A stretch of DNA of 48,756 nucleotides, taken from positions 1-48,756 of the forward strand of contig JALEMG010000046.1 in NCBI GenBank assembly GCA_022768375.1, given 5' to 3'. Source of the DNA: Lentisphaeria bacterium. Lineage in GTDB: Bacteria > Verrucomicrobiota > Lentisphaeria > Victivallales > Victivallaceae. The translations under genes were made by a program, and so were the position numbers. The notes beneath the pieces were generated by a model, which had not been told where the DNA came from, searched no databases, and saw only the letters and a program-made list of their open reading frames with translations. Shown here in pieces: positions 32,550 to 42,552 of this stretch. Position 1 is the first letter of the stretch, and each line of letters starts with the position of its first letter.

Positions 32550-33505
32550 CTGTCGTCCTCCTGTATTGTCGGGTTTTGCGATGTCAGTCCAATATATTCC
32601 CGATACCGGTCGTACAGGCCGTGAGCCTGAAGGTACGCGGAATTGGGGCTCATGAAGTGGGAAAATTCAAAGGTAATCGCCTTTTCGATGCCGACGGATT
32701 CGGCAATGCGGAGTTTGTGCCACATCTTTTCCCATTTGATCGGCAGGAACCGAATCGGCATGTCCCGGTCGAATGTCTCGCAGTTGGTCCAGCAGTCGAT
32801 CCGGTACTTCCGCGCCAGCGCCATGTTGATCTCCAGATACCCCCGCAACTCCCGGATATCCACATGGCCGTCCTGAAACGCGATATGGTCCACCGCGCCC
32901 TGAATGCATGCGAAAATCTCGTCCCACTCCTTTTGATGCTGCTCCGGCGGGATCGAACCGGCGGCGATGCCCTGATCGGCATTCGCCTTCACTCCCTGAA
33001 TGAAAGGGGAGATGAGGACCGGAAGACCGCCGGAGATCTGCTTGCAGAAATTTCCCAGCGTGGCGTAGGCCTCCGCCACGCTGCCGCTTTTGCGGGATAT
33101 CTCGCTGCTCAGGTACCAGCCCCGGAACGCTCTCCGGTGCCCGTATCGCCGCCACGCTTCTTCAACGACCCGCTTGTTGACATCCAATTCCCACTGAAAA
33201 TCCCGCCGGTCCGGCGGCAGACCGAAATCATAGGTGCCGAAATAGAACTTCATGCTGTACTTCTCCGCCAGCGTGAGAAACATATCCGGCAGATCGCAGA
33301 AAGGCGGCAGGCAGTTCTCCCGCTCCGTCAGCACCGCCGAGGGATAGGCGAGGTACTGCCGCAGACCGCACCGGATCATGATGACGGTGTCGATCCCGAT
33401 ATCCTTCATGCTCCGGAAATCCCGCTCCCACTCCCGGACGCCCCAGTTGTGATGCGGGATGTCCCAACTGATCTCGTCCAGAAACGTTCCGGTGATCTTC
33501 AACAT
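32546..33505 (-). CDS. DUF4434 TIM-barrel protein
   Basis: 319 aa. Starts MLKITGTFLDEISWD, with NWGVREWERDFRSMKDIGIDTVIMI matching the opening of DUF4434 domains, and later GWYLSSEIS, HIAFQDGHVD and ITFEFSHFMSPNSAY. Glu residues in SSEIS and TFEFSH are candidate acid/base or nucleophile sites by position on strands of a barrel. No signal peptide. GAGGAG lies 8 nt before the ATG; the stop overlaps the DUF4838 start. Likely a cytoplasmic glycoside hydrolase-like protein. Confidence 0.8.
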   Translation of the reverse strand: MLKITGTFLDEISWDIPHHNWGVREWERDFRSMKDIGIDTVIMIRCGLRQYLAYPSAVLTERENCLPPFCDLPDMFLTLAEKYSMKFYFGTYDFGLPPDRRDFQWELDVNKRVVEEAWRRYGHRRAFRGWYLSSEISRKSGSVAEAYATLGNFCKQISGGLPVLISPFIQGVKANADQGIAAGSIPPEQHQKEWDEIFACIQGAVDHIAFQDGHVDIRELRGYLEINMALARKYRIDCWTNCETFDRDMPIRFLPIKWEKMWHKLRIAESVGIEKAITFEFSHFMSPNSAYLQAHGLYDRYREYIGLTSQNPTIQEDDR

Positions 33506-33532
33506 TTTCCGATCTCCTCGCGCAAAAGCCCG

Positions 33533-34441
33533 TCACTCGCCGCCGTTCGGCCGCCGGTCCGGGACGAAACATCCGAAATTTTCGCCGTCGCTGAAAATGA
33601 CCAGATCCGGGTATTTCCAACTGGGGAAATACGGCCATTGCCGCTTTTTCAGCATCCCGTTCACCCGGAGGCCCCGGGGATCAAGCGACAGCCATTCGGG
33701 TTGGGTCGCCACGGCGAACCGCGGCTTTACGGCATCCAGAAACGCGTCGCCGTTGCTGCCCGCGCCGCCGTGATGGGCGAGTTTCAGCACATCGGAGCGG
33801 AGATCCGCCCCGGAACGCAGGATCAGTTTCTCCTCGGCGAAACTGCAGTCCCCGGTGAAAAGCATGGAGAACTTCCCGTACGTCAGTTTGAAAACCAGCG
33901 AAAGTCCGTTGTGGTCCCGGATCCCGGCGGAGGCCGCCCCGACGACCCGGGCGGAAACGCCCGCGCCGAAGTCGATCGAATCGCCGACCGTCGCCTGTAC
34001 CCACGGGATATTGCGGCGCGCCGCCAGCGTTTTCAGCGCCCGATAGAGGCGAAGTTCCGTGCCCGGAGCGACCTGCTCCTCCGGCGGGAACGTGCAGAAT
34101 ATCCGCCCCACCGCCATCGCGGGATCGGCCAGCAGCGTCACCGCGCCCCCGGCGTGGTCGGAGTGGAAATGGCTGATGACGAGTCGGTCGATCCGGCGAA
34201 TTCCCCGCTTCTCCAACTCCGGGATCAGCACGGTTTCTCCGGTGGTGATCACCCCGGTGTCGACAAGCGACACCGTGTCGTCCGGAGCGATGACGAGGTA
34301 GATGTCCCCGATCTGTTCCGGATTGTCGATCTGACAGATCCGCAGCGTTCCGGCGGGGACTTGATCGTTCCATCCGGTATAGTTGGCGGCGATCGCCGCA
34401 CCGAGAAAACAGAATGCGGACACGAGTGCGAACCACTTCAT
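33533..34441 (-). CDS. Secreted metallo-beta-lactamase-fold hydrolase (ComEC/Rec2-type domain)
   Basis: 302 aa. ATG at 34441 with GGAGG 7 nt upstream; it overlaps the lipoprotein stop (ATGA). Signal peptide MKWFALVSAFCFLGAAIA. Metal motif HFHSDH (91-96), FTGDCSF and KLAHHGG give the pattern of the free-standing MBL domain seen in ComEC-related proteins, some of which are nucleases or phosphodiesterases. Finding it secreted in a glycan operon is unusual. Its substrate cannot be inferred; a phosphodiester-linked glycan is one possibility, given the metallophosphoesterase in the same operon. Confidence 0.83.
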   Translation of the reverse strand: MKWFALVSAFCFLGAAIAANYTGWNDQVPAGTLRICQIDNPEQIGDIYLVIAPDDTVSLVDTGVITTGETVLIPELEKRGIRRIDRLVISHFHSDHAGGAVTLLADPAMAVGRIFCTFPPEEQVAPGTELRLYRALKTLAARRNIPWVQATVGDSIDFGAGVSARVVGAASAGIRDHNGLSLVFKLTYGKFSMLFTGDCSFAEEKLILRSGADLRSDVLKLAHHGGAGSNGDAFLDAVKPRFAVATQPEWLSLDPRGLRVNGMLKKRQWPYFPSWKYPDLVIFSDGENFGCFVPDRRPNGGE

Positions 34442-35652
34442 TGTTTTTCCTCCCTCCAGACGAATCGGCCGAACCGCGCCGGCTGATAGTAGGCTCCCGC
34501 GTAAATCGGGCTCCACGCATAACTGCGGCGGGGGATGCCCCGCACCGCCCGGTTGCGGTAGACATTGGCCGGAAACGGCGCGTCCGGCATACCCGAAAAG
34601 CCGAGGTCCCGCCACGGAATGATCAGCACCGCCTGCCAGAAACCGGGCCCCTCGGTGAACCGCACCGCCGCATGAGGCGCGCTCCACGCGGCGTCGCACG
34701 CTCCGGTTCGGGTGTGCTCGGCATCCCACAGCGATCCCCGGGAGTTGAGGATGAACTGCCAGCCGTGAGCGGGCCGGGCCGCGTCGGGAACGAGGAAGAT
34801 CTCGAACCCGTCCTCCGCCCAGAGATCGGCGTAGTCCCGCGGCCGCACCTGCGATATCCGCCGTTCGGACGGCGCGGGTTCGGCGGCGCGGAGCGTGAGG
34901 ATCAGGTGCTCCCCGTCGGCGTCGAGCCGGACCGCGGTCTCAAGGTCCGCCGGATTGCCGTACAGATCGGTGAAAGACTGTTCCGCGCCGTCTCCGGCCC
35001 GCAGCCGGCGGACCTCCCCTTCCATCCGCTTCGCCGCCGCCATGCGCCGGGGAGCGAAAAACCGCCGTTCCGCCCGCACCGCTTCCCGGGTCTCCGGCGT
35101 ATCCGCCGCCTGTTCCGCCCGGGCCAGCGTCTCCGCCAGCGCGGGAAGAAAATCCCCGGAGTAGAGATCGTACGCGGCGGGCCGGAGGCCCCGGCCCGCC
35201 CCGCACAGCGCGCCGGCGGCAACGATCCGCCGTTCCAGCAGCCGGAAGTATTCGCCCATGACCGGGGCGGCGGCGCCGAAACGGGCCTTGAGAAATTTCT
35301 CCCGCGAGGGAAATGGTTTTCCGGAAAAAATGCAGGTCAGCGCGTGGAGATTCCATTCGGTGACGATGCCGCCGCCTTTCGGCCGGATCACCGTCAGTTT
35401 CCGGCCGCCGAGACAAGACTTGAGTTCCGGCAGGACGAGGTCCAGCGGCGCGGGCAGTTCGGGCGCGTAGCCTCCCTCCAGCGTCACCGTCATGTTCTCC
35501 GGCGCGGGGCGGCGTTCCATCGCGCCGCAGAGATTCCATTCGGCAAGCGGTGCGCCGCACCCGTCGTCATCCCGAAATTCCGGATTTCCGCTATGACAGC
35601 CGCAAAGCACGCAAAGCGCCGCCGCTGTCCACCGGGAGATTCGCCGTTTCAT
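34438..35652 (-). CDS. Lipoprotein with DUF4838-like helical region and CBM9-like domain
   Basis: 404 aa. ATG at 35652 overlaps the previous stop (ATGA), with GAAAGGG 5 nt upstream. MKRRISRWTAAALCVLCGC ends in a lipobox (LCGC), so it is probably membrane-anchored. The middle part is helical (EKFLKARFGAAAPVMGEYFRLLERR), echoing the region after the barrel in the two DUF4838 proteins. The C-terminal 170 residues look like a CBM9-type domain (AEDGFEIFLVPD, WQFILNSRGSLWDAE, FWQAVLIIPWRDLGF, VYRNRAVRG). Likely a surface carbohydrate-binding partner of the DUF4838 proteins. Confidence 0.72.
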   Translation of the reverse strand: MKRRISRWTAAALCVLCGCHSGNPEFRDDDGCGAPLAEWNLCGAMERRPAPENMTVTLEGGYAPELPAPLDLVLPELKSCLGGRKLTVIRPKGGGIVTEWNLHALTCIFSGKPFPSREKFLKARFGAAAPVMGEYFRLLERRIVAAGALCGAGRGLRPAAYDLYSGDFLPALAETLARAEQAADTPETREAVRAERRFFAPRRMAAAKRMEGEVRRLRAGDGAEQSFTDLYGNPADLETAVRLDADGEHLILTLRAAEPAPSERRISQVRPRDYADLWAEDGFEIFLVPDAARPAHGWQFILNSRGSLWDAEHTRTGACDAAWSAPHAAVRFTEGPGFWQAVLIIPWRDLGFSGMPDAPFPANVYRNRAVRGIPRRSYAWSPIYAGAYYQPARFGRFVWREEKQ

Positions 35653-37196
35653 AAGTACCCTTTCCGCAAAAAGTATGCCGCCGTGCCGCTCCACGCGTGG
35701 CAGGCGCTGTTCATCCGCACGTCGCGGTACGGAGAGAAAAACGGCTCATTCGGCCGGTAGACCTCCCAGAAGGTGTCCGCGCCGTTCCGGATCATGCCGC
35801 CGTAATACTCTTTCAGCAGTTCCAGCATCCGATCTTCGTCGCCGCACTTCCGCCACGAATCCAACAGGTAGTGGAACATATACGGCGAGGATGGACGCAG
35901 AACTCCGGGCGTCCGTTCCGCGACGGTCAGCGCCCGGCGGCCCTCCTCGGGCGAAAACGCACCGGACTGCACCATCCATATCTGGCTGGCCATGGAAATC
36001 TGCCGGTCGGGACCGGATTCCGCCACGCCGGTCCGGGCGTTGACGAAGCGCTTCCGGGCGGCGGCGGTCAGGACCGCGCTCCGGGCGGCGGCGGCGTCCG
36101 CGACGGCGGTCCGCCCCAGTTTGCGCGCCAGAGTCGCCAGCGCGTTCCACCCGCATACCATGATGCAGTGGACCGCGACCTGCCGGTCCAGATCCAAATC
36201 GTGATCCACGAAAAACCAGTTCAGATAAGGGTCGTTGATTCCGACGAAAATATCATTCCTGAAGAACCGCTCCATCAGAGCCAACTGCGTCTCGGCCACG
36301 GAAAAAAGTTCTTCGCCGATGGCGTAATCTCCGCTCCAGCGGCAGTGTTCCTCCAGTGTCACCGGAAACAGCATGGCGAAGTCGTGGGCGTGGCACCCCG
36401 GCCGGGGCGCGGGATGTTCCATGACGCAGCCGCAGACCTCCCCGTCCGGGCGGGGACAACCGGCCAGCAGATAGAGCGACCGGGCCACCAGGTCGAAACG
36501 GCGGTAGGAAACCTTGTTGACCATGGCCTGCAGCCGCAGGTCGCCGAGCCAGAGCCGCCGGTCCCGCTTGGGGCCGTCCTCGAAGCAGGTCTGCATGCAG
36601 TTGCGCAGCGTTCGGACGCTGGCGCGGTCGATGGCGCGCAACTCCTCCGGCAGTTCCGCGGGGGGCGGCGGCAGTTCCGCCTCCGCGCCGCGGGCGAGGA
36701 TGCGGATGTCGGAGAAACGGACCTTCTGCGGCACGCCGAGCAGGTCGAACCGGATGTACCGGCAGGAGTACCGCCGGGGGAGCACCACCTCAGCCGGGAG
36801 GTCGTCGATGTTGACGATCTCGGTCTGAAGCCACGAACCGTTGAGGGTGCCGCGATAAGGTTTGTCCGGGAACACCACCTCCTGCGGCAGTTCTCCCAGC
36901 GTGATCCGCAGCCGGCTGGGAGAATCCGCGTAACCCCCGGGGGAAATCAGGGAAAACGCCAGTTGGCCGACCACGGTTTCCGGCAGACGGACGAGAAACG
37001 ACTCCCCCGTACCGAGATCCCGTTCCGCCAGCGCGGACGCGGGGCCGACCGCGTCCAGACGATAATCCTGCCAGACCCTCGGGTCATGCACCGGCGCGAC
37101 CTCGAAATCCGCCGGGACCTCCCACTGCTTGAGTTGCGGGGTCAATGCCCGCGCCTTGTCCAGAAACACCCGGCACTGAGAATGCGACATCTTCAT
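35649..37196 (-). CDS. GH78-like (alpha/alpha)6 barrel protein
   Basis: 515 aa. Start at 37196 overlaps the DUF4838 stop (ATGA). The N-terminal beta region (to about 190) includes RYIRFDLLG and FSDIRILARG. The barrel is marked by EDGPKRDRRLWLGDLRL (about 206-222), the same KRDR-x-W-x-GD motif as the protein at 26005. It ends WEVYRPNEPFFSP, MNSACHAWSGTAAYFL. Short for GH78, with no C-terminal beta domain and no signal peptide. A rhamnosidase-like glycosidase acting on imported oligosaccharide is the simplest reading. Confidence 0.78.
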   Translation of the reverse strand: MKMSHSQCRVFLDKARALTPQLKQWEVPADFEVAPVHDPRVWQDYRLDAVGPASALAERDLGTGESFLVRLPETVVGQLAFSLISPGGYADSPSRLRITLGELPQEVVFPDKPYRGTLNGSWLQTEIVNIDDLPAEVVLPRRYSCRYIRFDLLGVPQKVRFSDIRILARGAEAELPPPPAELPEELRAIDRASVRTLRNCMQTCFEDGPKRDRRLWLGDLRLQAMVNKVSYRRFDLVARSLYLLAGCPRPDGEVCGCVMEHPAPRPGCHAHDFAMLFPVTLEEHCRWSGDYAIGEELFSVAETQLALMERFFRNDIFVGINDPYLNWFFVDHDLDLDRQVAVHCIMVCGWNALATLARKLGRTAVADAAAARSAVLTAAARKRFVNARTGVAESGPDRQISMASQIWMVQSGAFSPEEGRRALTVAERTPGVLRPSSPYMFHYLLDSWRKCGDEDRMLELLKEYYGGMIRNGADTFWEVYRPNEPFFSPYRDVRMNSACHAWSGTAAYFLRKGYL

Positions 37197-40100
37197 TTTC
37201 CGATCTGCTCCGGGATCACCGCGGCTTCGGCAAAGGCGATCCAGCCCCGATTGCCGCCGTAGTTGAGGTAAATGTCGGCGGTGGCGCGTCCGGCGACGAA
37301 ACTCCTTTCGACGGTCTTCCACTCCCCGGAGGGGGAGGCGTCGATCTGGATGTTCTGGCCGGATCCGCCCTTTTTGCCGTGCGCCCACACCATCATCACC
37401 CCGTCGAATCCGTCACCGGTCCGGTAGGTGACTTTGACCCGGTAACGCCGGCCGGGGGTGAGGCCGGAAACACTCTGATGCAGCAGCGCATGGACGGCGT
37501 ATTTGCCGATGAACTTTTTGCCCGGGTCGGGCCGCACCGCCCTGATGACGGCCGCCGTCCGGTCGCCGGAGGGCTCGTATGCGACTTCAGCGACCCCGAT
37601 CCGCCGGTGAAACGCCCATGCCCCGGCCTCGGAAAATCCGCCGTTTTTCAGCAGATTGCCGGGAGTGGAAGCGGTTTTCAGTTCCACCGGCGTGACGCTC
37701 ACCTCCGCGAAGTAGAGCGCACCGGTATTGGCGGCGATATTGAGGTACAGACTGGCGAAATCGCGTTTGGGAACGAAATTCCGGCTCATGGTGATCCAGC
37801 GGAGTTTTCTGCCGCCGTCGTCCAACTGGATGTTGGCGCCGCTCGCCCGGGAAGTCTGAAGGTCGGAGTGCAGAAACACCAGCATTTTGCCGTCGAAATC
37901 GCCGCTGGTGCGGAACGTGACGCTCACTTCATAGTGCTTGCCCGGGATCAGTCCCGGGACCCGCTGATGCAGCATGGCGTGTGTGCCGTACTGATTGAGG
38001 TAGCGGCGGCTCGGGTCGCGGGAAACGACTTTGAGCATGGCGGCGGATCGTCCGTCGAATTCCAGTGTGCGGAACTCCGCCCGCCCGATCCGGCTGCTGA
38101 ATTGCCACAGGGAAGCCGTATCGGTAAAATCGGGGTCCTTGACCAGATTCCGGCTCCGGTCGATCCGTTTCTCGAATTTGAGATAGCACCGCTTGCAGAT
38201 CCCGCCGTTGCCGTGGTTGTCGATCACCTTGACCGCGATGACGTTGCGCCCGGGGACCGCCTGCCACGGCACCTCGAACGATTCATTCCAACTGTTGGCG
38301 TTGCCCTTGTACGGATAGGGGCGGTCCAGAAGTTTTTTCCCGTTGATCCACACCTGCGCCGCTTCGTCGGCGCATCCCACGATCAGCACGGGCGAACCGG
38401 GGGCGTCGGACGGGATGTCCACGCTCAACCGATACCAGCCCCAGCCGTCGTAACCGGGATGTCCCTGTTCCTCCCACGGCCGGTCGGTGCGGATGGTCTC
38501 CCACGCGGAATCGTCATGATCCGGGCTGGTGAAGCCCTGTTTCTCGCCGGACTGGTCCGGGTCGGTGCGGAACTTCCACTCCAGCGGCAGCGCCCGGGTA
38601 TTCCGGTTGAGTTTCTTCATCGCCCCCCGGGGCCACTCGCCGCTCTCCCGCACGTAGAGATAGCCGAGGTTGAAGCAGAGGTCGGCGGCGTGCGCCTCCC
38701 GGAAGTCGTCCAGATTTCGCAGCGCGGCGGCGAATTCCAGATAATCGCCGCTTTTCCGGTACTCGTCAAAGGCGGCGGCGGCCAGTGCGGTGAGCCGGGC
38801 GTTCTCCAGTCCGGTCCGCAGGTTCCGCACCCGGATCGAAGCGGCGGGGTCGCCGGAAGCGGCGGCGGCCGCCGCCTGCAGGATCGCGCCCAGTTCCGAA
38901 AAGACCTCCGGGGTGAAAAGTTTGTGCCCCACCCGGTAGTAGGAATGCCACGCGCCGCCCTCCTCGCCGGACGCCTGCGCCTGCTCCCCGGCCCGGCGGG
39001 AGATTTCCGCCGTGCGGTCGAAGTAGCGTCCGACATCCGCGGCGGCGGGGCCGTAGGCCGAATAGAATTCGTTCTCGATCTCCTCAAAGGTGATGCCGCG
39101 CGGCGCATTCTGCAGCCGGGCGATAGTATAGAGCGTCAGCGGATTGGCGCCGTACATGCCGGTGAGCGAATCGTAGTCGCTCCCGGTGAGACCGCGTTCC
39201 TCGGCGAAGGTGTAGATGTCGTAAAATTCCCGGGCGAAGTTGATGGGATAACAGTGTCCGTCCAGCGTGAAGTTGGGCCGGATCACCAGATCGCATCCGG
39301 TGTTGCGCCACCCCTCCCACAGCCGCTTGTAGTTGGCGACCTTTGCCGGAGTGAAGGGGAACATCATGGGCGGACAGAAACAGAGTTGCCAACGGTCGCC
39401 CAGACGGGCGTTTTTCGGCGGTTCGGAAAAATTGGCGTAGATGAGCCCGGAGAATTTCGCTTTTTTCTCCGGGGCCAATTCGTCCGCGACGGCCTCCACC
39501 GCCTTGTAGAATCTGACCATCCGTTCCGTGGTGCTGCCCAGTTCCCGGGACCAGTTCCGGTCGCCGGAAGCGAACTTCGCCGCGGCGCGGGCCTTGCGTT
39601 CGGATGCCGGGATCTCGGAATCGTCCTCCGCCAGACAGTCGTCGCAGACGCATTTGTTGGCGGTGTCGTTGCTCTTGAGGTTGATCCGGGGATATTTCGG
39701 GTCGAACCCGGCGATCCAGTCCCGGACGATCTGTTCCCGGAAGCCCCGGTTGGAAGTATCCATGCTGATGAGGTGCGGCTGACCGCCCCAGTAGGTCGGG
39801 TCGGAACGGCGGGTGCCGTCGGGCAGGAGATTGAAAAATTCCGGGTGGGTCTTGAGGTACTTCTGCGGCCACTTTTCAAAGCCGTGGGGATAGTGCTGTT
39901 CGGCGAGATCCCGGTTGCTCCGGTGGCGCAGGAGCCAAATCATCTCCTGATGCATGAAATTCCTCCCGACGCCGGGCGACGGCCAGTTGTTGACGCTGCT
40001 CCACAACTGCCGCCAGAAAAAGAACCGGAGCCGGGGACGGGAGACCCGGTCGCCGCCTTCGAAGTTGAAGGTCGCAGACTTGGGGATGATCTCGCCCGAT

Positions 40101-40558
40101 TCGCCGGGATAAAGCCAGCGCACGCCGTTGGATTTCTCCAGAATGTCGTACACGGCAAAGAGCGTGGCGGAAGTCTCCACCAGCAGTGCGCCCAGATTAT
40201 CGCCCCGGTCGTTGCCGGTGATGATGAGTTTGTCATCGTCGCCGAGTATCCTGGCGCAATTGTGCTTCAATCCCGCACCGGAGACGCCGTGCTTTTTGGC
40301 GAACCCCGTCTCGCCCAGCGAGATGACGAAGCCGTTCGCGGGCAGTTCCGCGCCGTCCCGCAAAGTCCGGATCTTGACCCCGGCGGCTTTGCCGATGTGG
40401 TAACTCAACTCCTGCGCGGCGTAGCGGATGCCGTAGTTGCACTTTTCCGGGATCAGAATGACCGTCGCGCGCTCTTTCGGATCGACCCGAATCGTCGCCC
40501 CCGCCGCGCCGCAGACGCACATGACGACGGCAAAGAGAGAGAAGATTGACTTTTTCAT
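37193..40558 (-). CDS. Secreted DUF4838 glycosidase-like protein (paralogue)
   Basis: 1121 aa. ATG at 40558 with AGGA 5 nt upstream; a longer upstream frame would bury the signal peptide MKKSIFSLFAVVMCVCGAAGA. Same domain order as the protein at 29205: GH20b-like domain (YAAQELSYHIGKAAG, YDILEKSNGVRWLYP), DUF4838 barrel (HRSNRDLAEQHYPHGFEKWP; CVCDDCLAED; LTGSDYDSLTGMYGANP), helical region, GH2-like jelly roll (DGWGWYRLSVDIPSD; QVWINGKKL) and two C-terminal domains of about 150 residues, here well diverged from each other. The Cys cluster CxCDxC is shared and may bind metal or form disulfides. Second gene of operon 2, 29 nt after the pseudopilin. Confidence 0.85.
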   Translation of the reverse strand: MKKSIFSLFAVVMCVCGAAGATIRVDPKERATVILIPEKCNYGIRYAAQELSYHIGKAAGVKIRTLRDGAELPANGFVISLGETGFAKKHGVSGAGLKHNCARILGDDDKLIITGNDRGDNLGALLVETSATLFAVYDILEKSNGVRWLYPGESGEIIPKSATFNFEGGDRVSRPRLRFFFWRQLWSSVNNWPSPGVGRNFMHQEMIWLLRHRSNRDLAEQHYPHGFEKWPQKYLKTHPEFFNLLPDGTRRSDPTYWGGQPHLISMDTSNRGFREQIVRDWIAGFDPKYPRINLKSNDTANKCVCDDCLAEDDSEIPASERKARAAAKFASGDRNWSRELGSTTERMVRFYKAVEAVADELAPEKKAKFSGLIYANFSEPPKNARLGDRWQLCFCPPMMFPFTPAKVANYKRLWEGWRNTGCDLVIRPNFTLDGHCYPINFAREFYDIYTFAEERGLTGSDYDSLTGMYGANPLTLYTIARLQNAPRGITFEEIENEFYSAYGPAAADVGRYFDRTAEISRRAGEQAQASGEEGGAWHSYYRVGHKLFTPEVFSELGAILQAAAAAASGDPAASIRVRNLRTGLENARLTALAAAAFDEYRKSGDYLEFAAALRNLDDFREAHAADLCFNLGYLYVRESGEWPRGAMKKLNRNTRALPLEWKFRTDPDQSGEKQGFTSPDHDDSAWETIRTDRPWEEQGHPGYDGWGWYRLSVDIPSDAPGSPVLIVGCADEAAQVWINGKKLLDRPYPYKGNANSWNESFEVPWQAVPGRNVIAVKVIDNHGNGGICKRCYLKFEKRIDRSRNLVKDPDFTDTASLWQFSSRIGRAEFRTLEFDGRSAAMLKVVSRDPSRRYLNQYGTHAMLHQRVPGLIPGKHYEVSVTFRTSGDFDGKMLVFLHSDLQTSRASGANIQLDDGGRKLRWITMSRNFVPKRDFASLYLNIAANTGALYFAEVSVTPVELKTASTPGNLLKNGGFSEAGAWAFHRRIGVAEVAYEPSGDRTAAVIRAVRPDPGKKFIGKYAVHALLHQSVSGLTPGRRYRVKVTYRTGDGFDGVMMVWAHGKKGGSGQNIQIDASPSGEWKTVERSFVAGRATADIYLNYGGNRGWIAFAEAAVIPEQIGK

Positions 40559-40587
40559 GGATATCCTGTTCCTTTCGAAGATGCGGT

Positions 40588-41328
<741 letters not shown>

Positions 41329-41393
41329 GGTCTCCTCCCTGAGTTTGGACCGTTCCGGTCGCCCCGGCACGGCAGTTTCGTTGTTCCGGGTAT

Positions 41394-41443
41394 ATTATAC
41401 GGCAGGACGATGTCGAAATCCTTAAGAACCTCGGAAAAAAATG
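41394..41443 (-). promoter_or_regulatory. Operon-2 promoter of TTAAGG-N20-TATAAT type
   Basis: Minus strand: a T-run then CCGAGG, TTCTTAAGGATTT (TTAAGG at 41420-41425), 20 nt, TATAAT (41394-41399). There is no TTGACA-like -35 at 17 nt. The T-run-CCGnGn-TTCTTAAGG block aligns without a gap to the one before beta-helix 2. It lies just beyond the 3' end of the AraC-type gene. Probably activator-dependent. Confidence 0.6.
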
Positions 41444-41454
41444 TAACGATCGGG

Positions 41455-42366
41455 TCAAAGATCGTCTTTCCGGGCGGAAAGACGGTACTGGTGGGGCGGA
41501 ATGCCGAATTTCCGCCGGAAACGGTAGCAGAGGTAGTTGCTGTCGCAGAACCCGCAGGCGCGGGCGATCTCCGAGATGGACATGTCGCCGCCGCGAAGCA
41601 GGTCCCGGGCGTGGCGCAGCCGCAGATTGAGCAGATAGTCGAAAAATGATTCCGACATGATCCGTTTGAAACTCCGGGAAAAGGTGGTTTCGCTGCTGCC
41701 GTGGATCTTCGCGGCTCTGGCCCGGGAGACATGATGCATGTAGTTGGCGTCCAGATAGGAGAGCACGTCGCCGATTTTCTGCAGATCGTTGCCGCTTCGA
41801 CTGACGGCGTGGCTGGTGTCGTTGTAGAAGCGGCTGACGGTGACGAGCATTTCGGTGAAGATCAGTCCCACCGCCAGTTGGTAGCCCTCGGCGCGGTTTT
41901 TCAGTTCGCTCTCGATCCTCCGGTAAAAAATCTGCATCGCCGCGCTCTGTTCGGGCATCAGCACCAGACGGCATTCAAAGCGGAAGACCGACCGGGACTG
42001 GGGTTCCAGATCGAAAAAAGCCCGATAGCCGGGAATGCGGTTCAGTTCCTCCGGAGAGACGGGCAGTTCCTCCGGGTACCAGATGAAGTTGAGCAGCGAC
42101 AGATTGCGCTGTTCCAGATAGTGATGGGGAACTCCCGGGGGGATGATGAAAGTGTCACCGGGATTAAGCGTGTAGGTCATGCCCTGATACTCGTAGCGCC
42201 CGGAGCCGTCCAGCACCGTGGACAACTCGTACCAGTTGTGGATGTGCATGTGCCCGAGAGTGTGTTCGTTGCGGACGTGGTTGACCGCCGCCGGAGCGGT
42301 GCATCCGGCGACGAAATGGAAATCTCCGCGGTCAAATTGCTCGATGCCGTTGACGATGACGGACAT
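41455..42366 (-). CDS. AraC-family transcriptional regulator
   Basis: 303 aa. GGGAGGAGGG precedes the ATG. N-terminal cupin sensor (about 15-110: HMHIHNWYELSTVLDGSGRY, NPGDTFIIPPGVPHHY) and C-terminal double helix-turn-helix (about 205-300: VSRARAAKIHGSSETTFSRSFKR, and MSISEIARACGFCDSNYLCYRFRRKFG). Typical sugar-responsive activator. It sits between operon 2 and the GH127 gene, and all three nearby targets carry the same TTAAGG-type promoter lacking a good -35, as expected for its regulon. Its own promoter is of TTGACA type. Confidence 0.93.
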   Translation of the reverse strand: MSVIVNGIEQFDRGDFHFVAGCTAPAAVNHVRNEHTLGHMHIHNWYELSTVLDGSGRYEYQGMTYTLNPGDTFIIPPGVPHHYLEQRNLSLLNFIWYPEELPVSPEELNRIPGYRAFFDLEPQSRSVFRFECRLVLMPEQSAAMQIFYRRIESELKNRAEGYQLAVGLIFTEMLVTVSRFYNDTSHAVSRSGNDLQKIGDVLSYLDANYMHHVSRARAAKIHGSSETTFSRSFKRIMSESFFDYLLNLRLRHARDLLRGGDMSISEIARACGFCDSNYLCYRFRRKFGIPPHQYRLSARKDDL

Positions 42367-42402
42367 GACCGACCCTCCTCCCGTTGGAAACTGCGCGGAG
42401 AT

Positions 42403-42431
42403 ACGATAGCCCCGGGAGAGCGAATTGTCAA
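42403..42431 (-). promoter_or_regulatory. Promoter of the AraC-type gene
   Basis: Minus strand TTGACA (42426-42431), 17-nt spacer, TATCGT (42403-42408). The -35 is consensus and the -10 weak, unlike the TTAAGG-type promoters beside it. Confidence 0.55.
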
Positions 42432-42461
42432 CCGCAGACCGGAAAGTTTGCCCGCTTTATT

Positions 42462-42511
42462 ATATTTTTTGCCGCTTTTTTAAGGTTTTGCAGAAAGAAA
42501 CGGCGTATATT
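42462..42511 (+). promoter_or_regulatory. GH127 promoter of TTAAGG-N20-TATATT type
   Basis: T-run, GCCGC, T-run, TTAAGG (42480-42485), then 20 nt, then TATATT (42506-42511). No -35 match at 17 nt. Same block and spacing as at 41394-41443 and 44965-44996. Confidence 0.6.
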
Positions 42512-42552
42512 GTAGGAAAAGATGCCCAACAACCGCAGGAAAGGAAGTTCTC

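Noticed and set aside
28848-32624. 1258-codon plus-strand frame opposite the DUF4838 gene
   Set aside because: Low-complexity Gly/Val/Arg composition and no family motif, while the opposite strand encodes a signal peptide and clear domains. The same applies to the 1134-codon frame at 37145-40549 and to 12218-14551.
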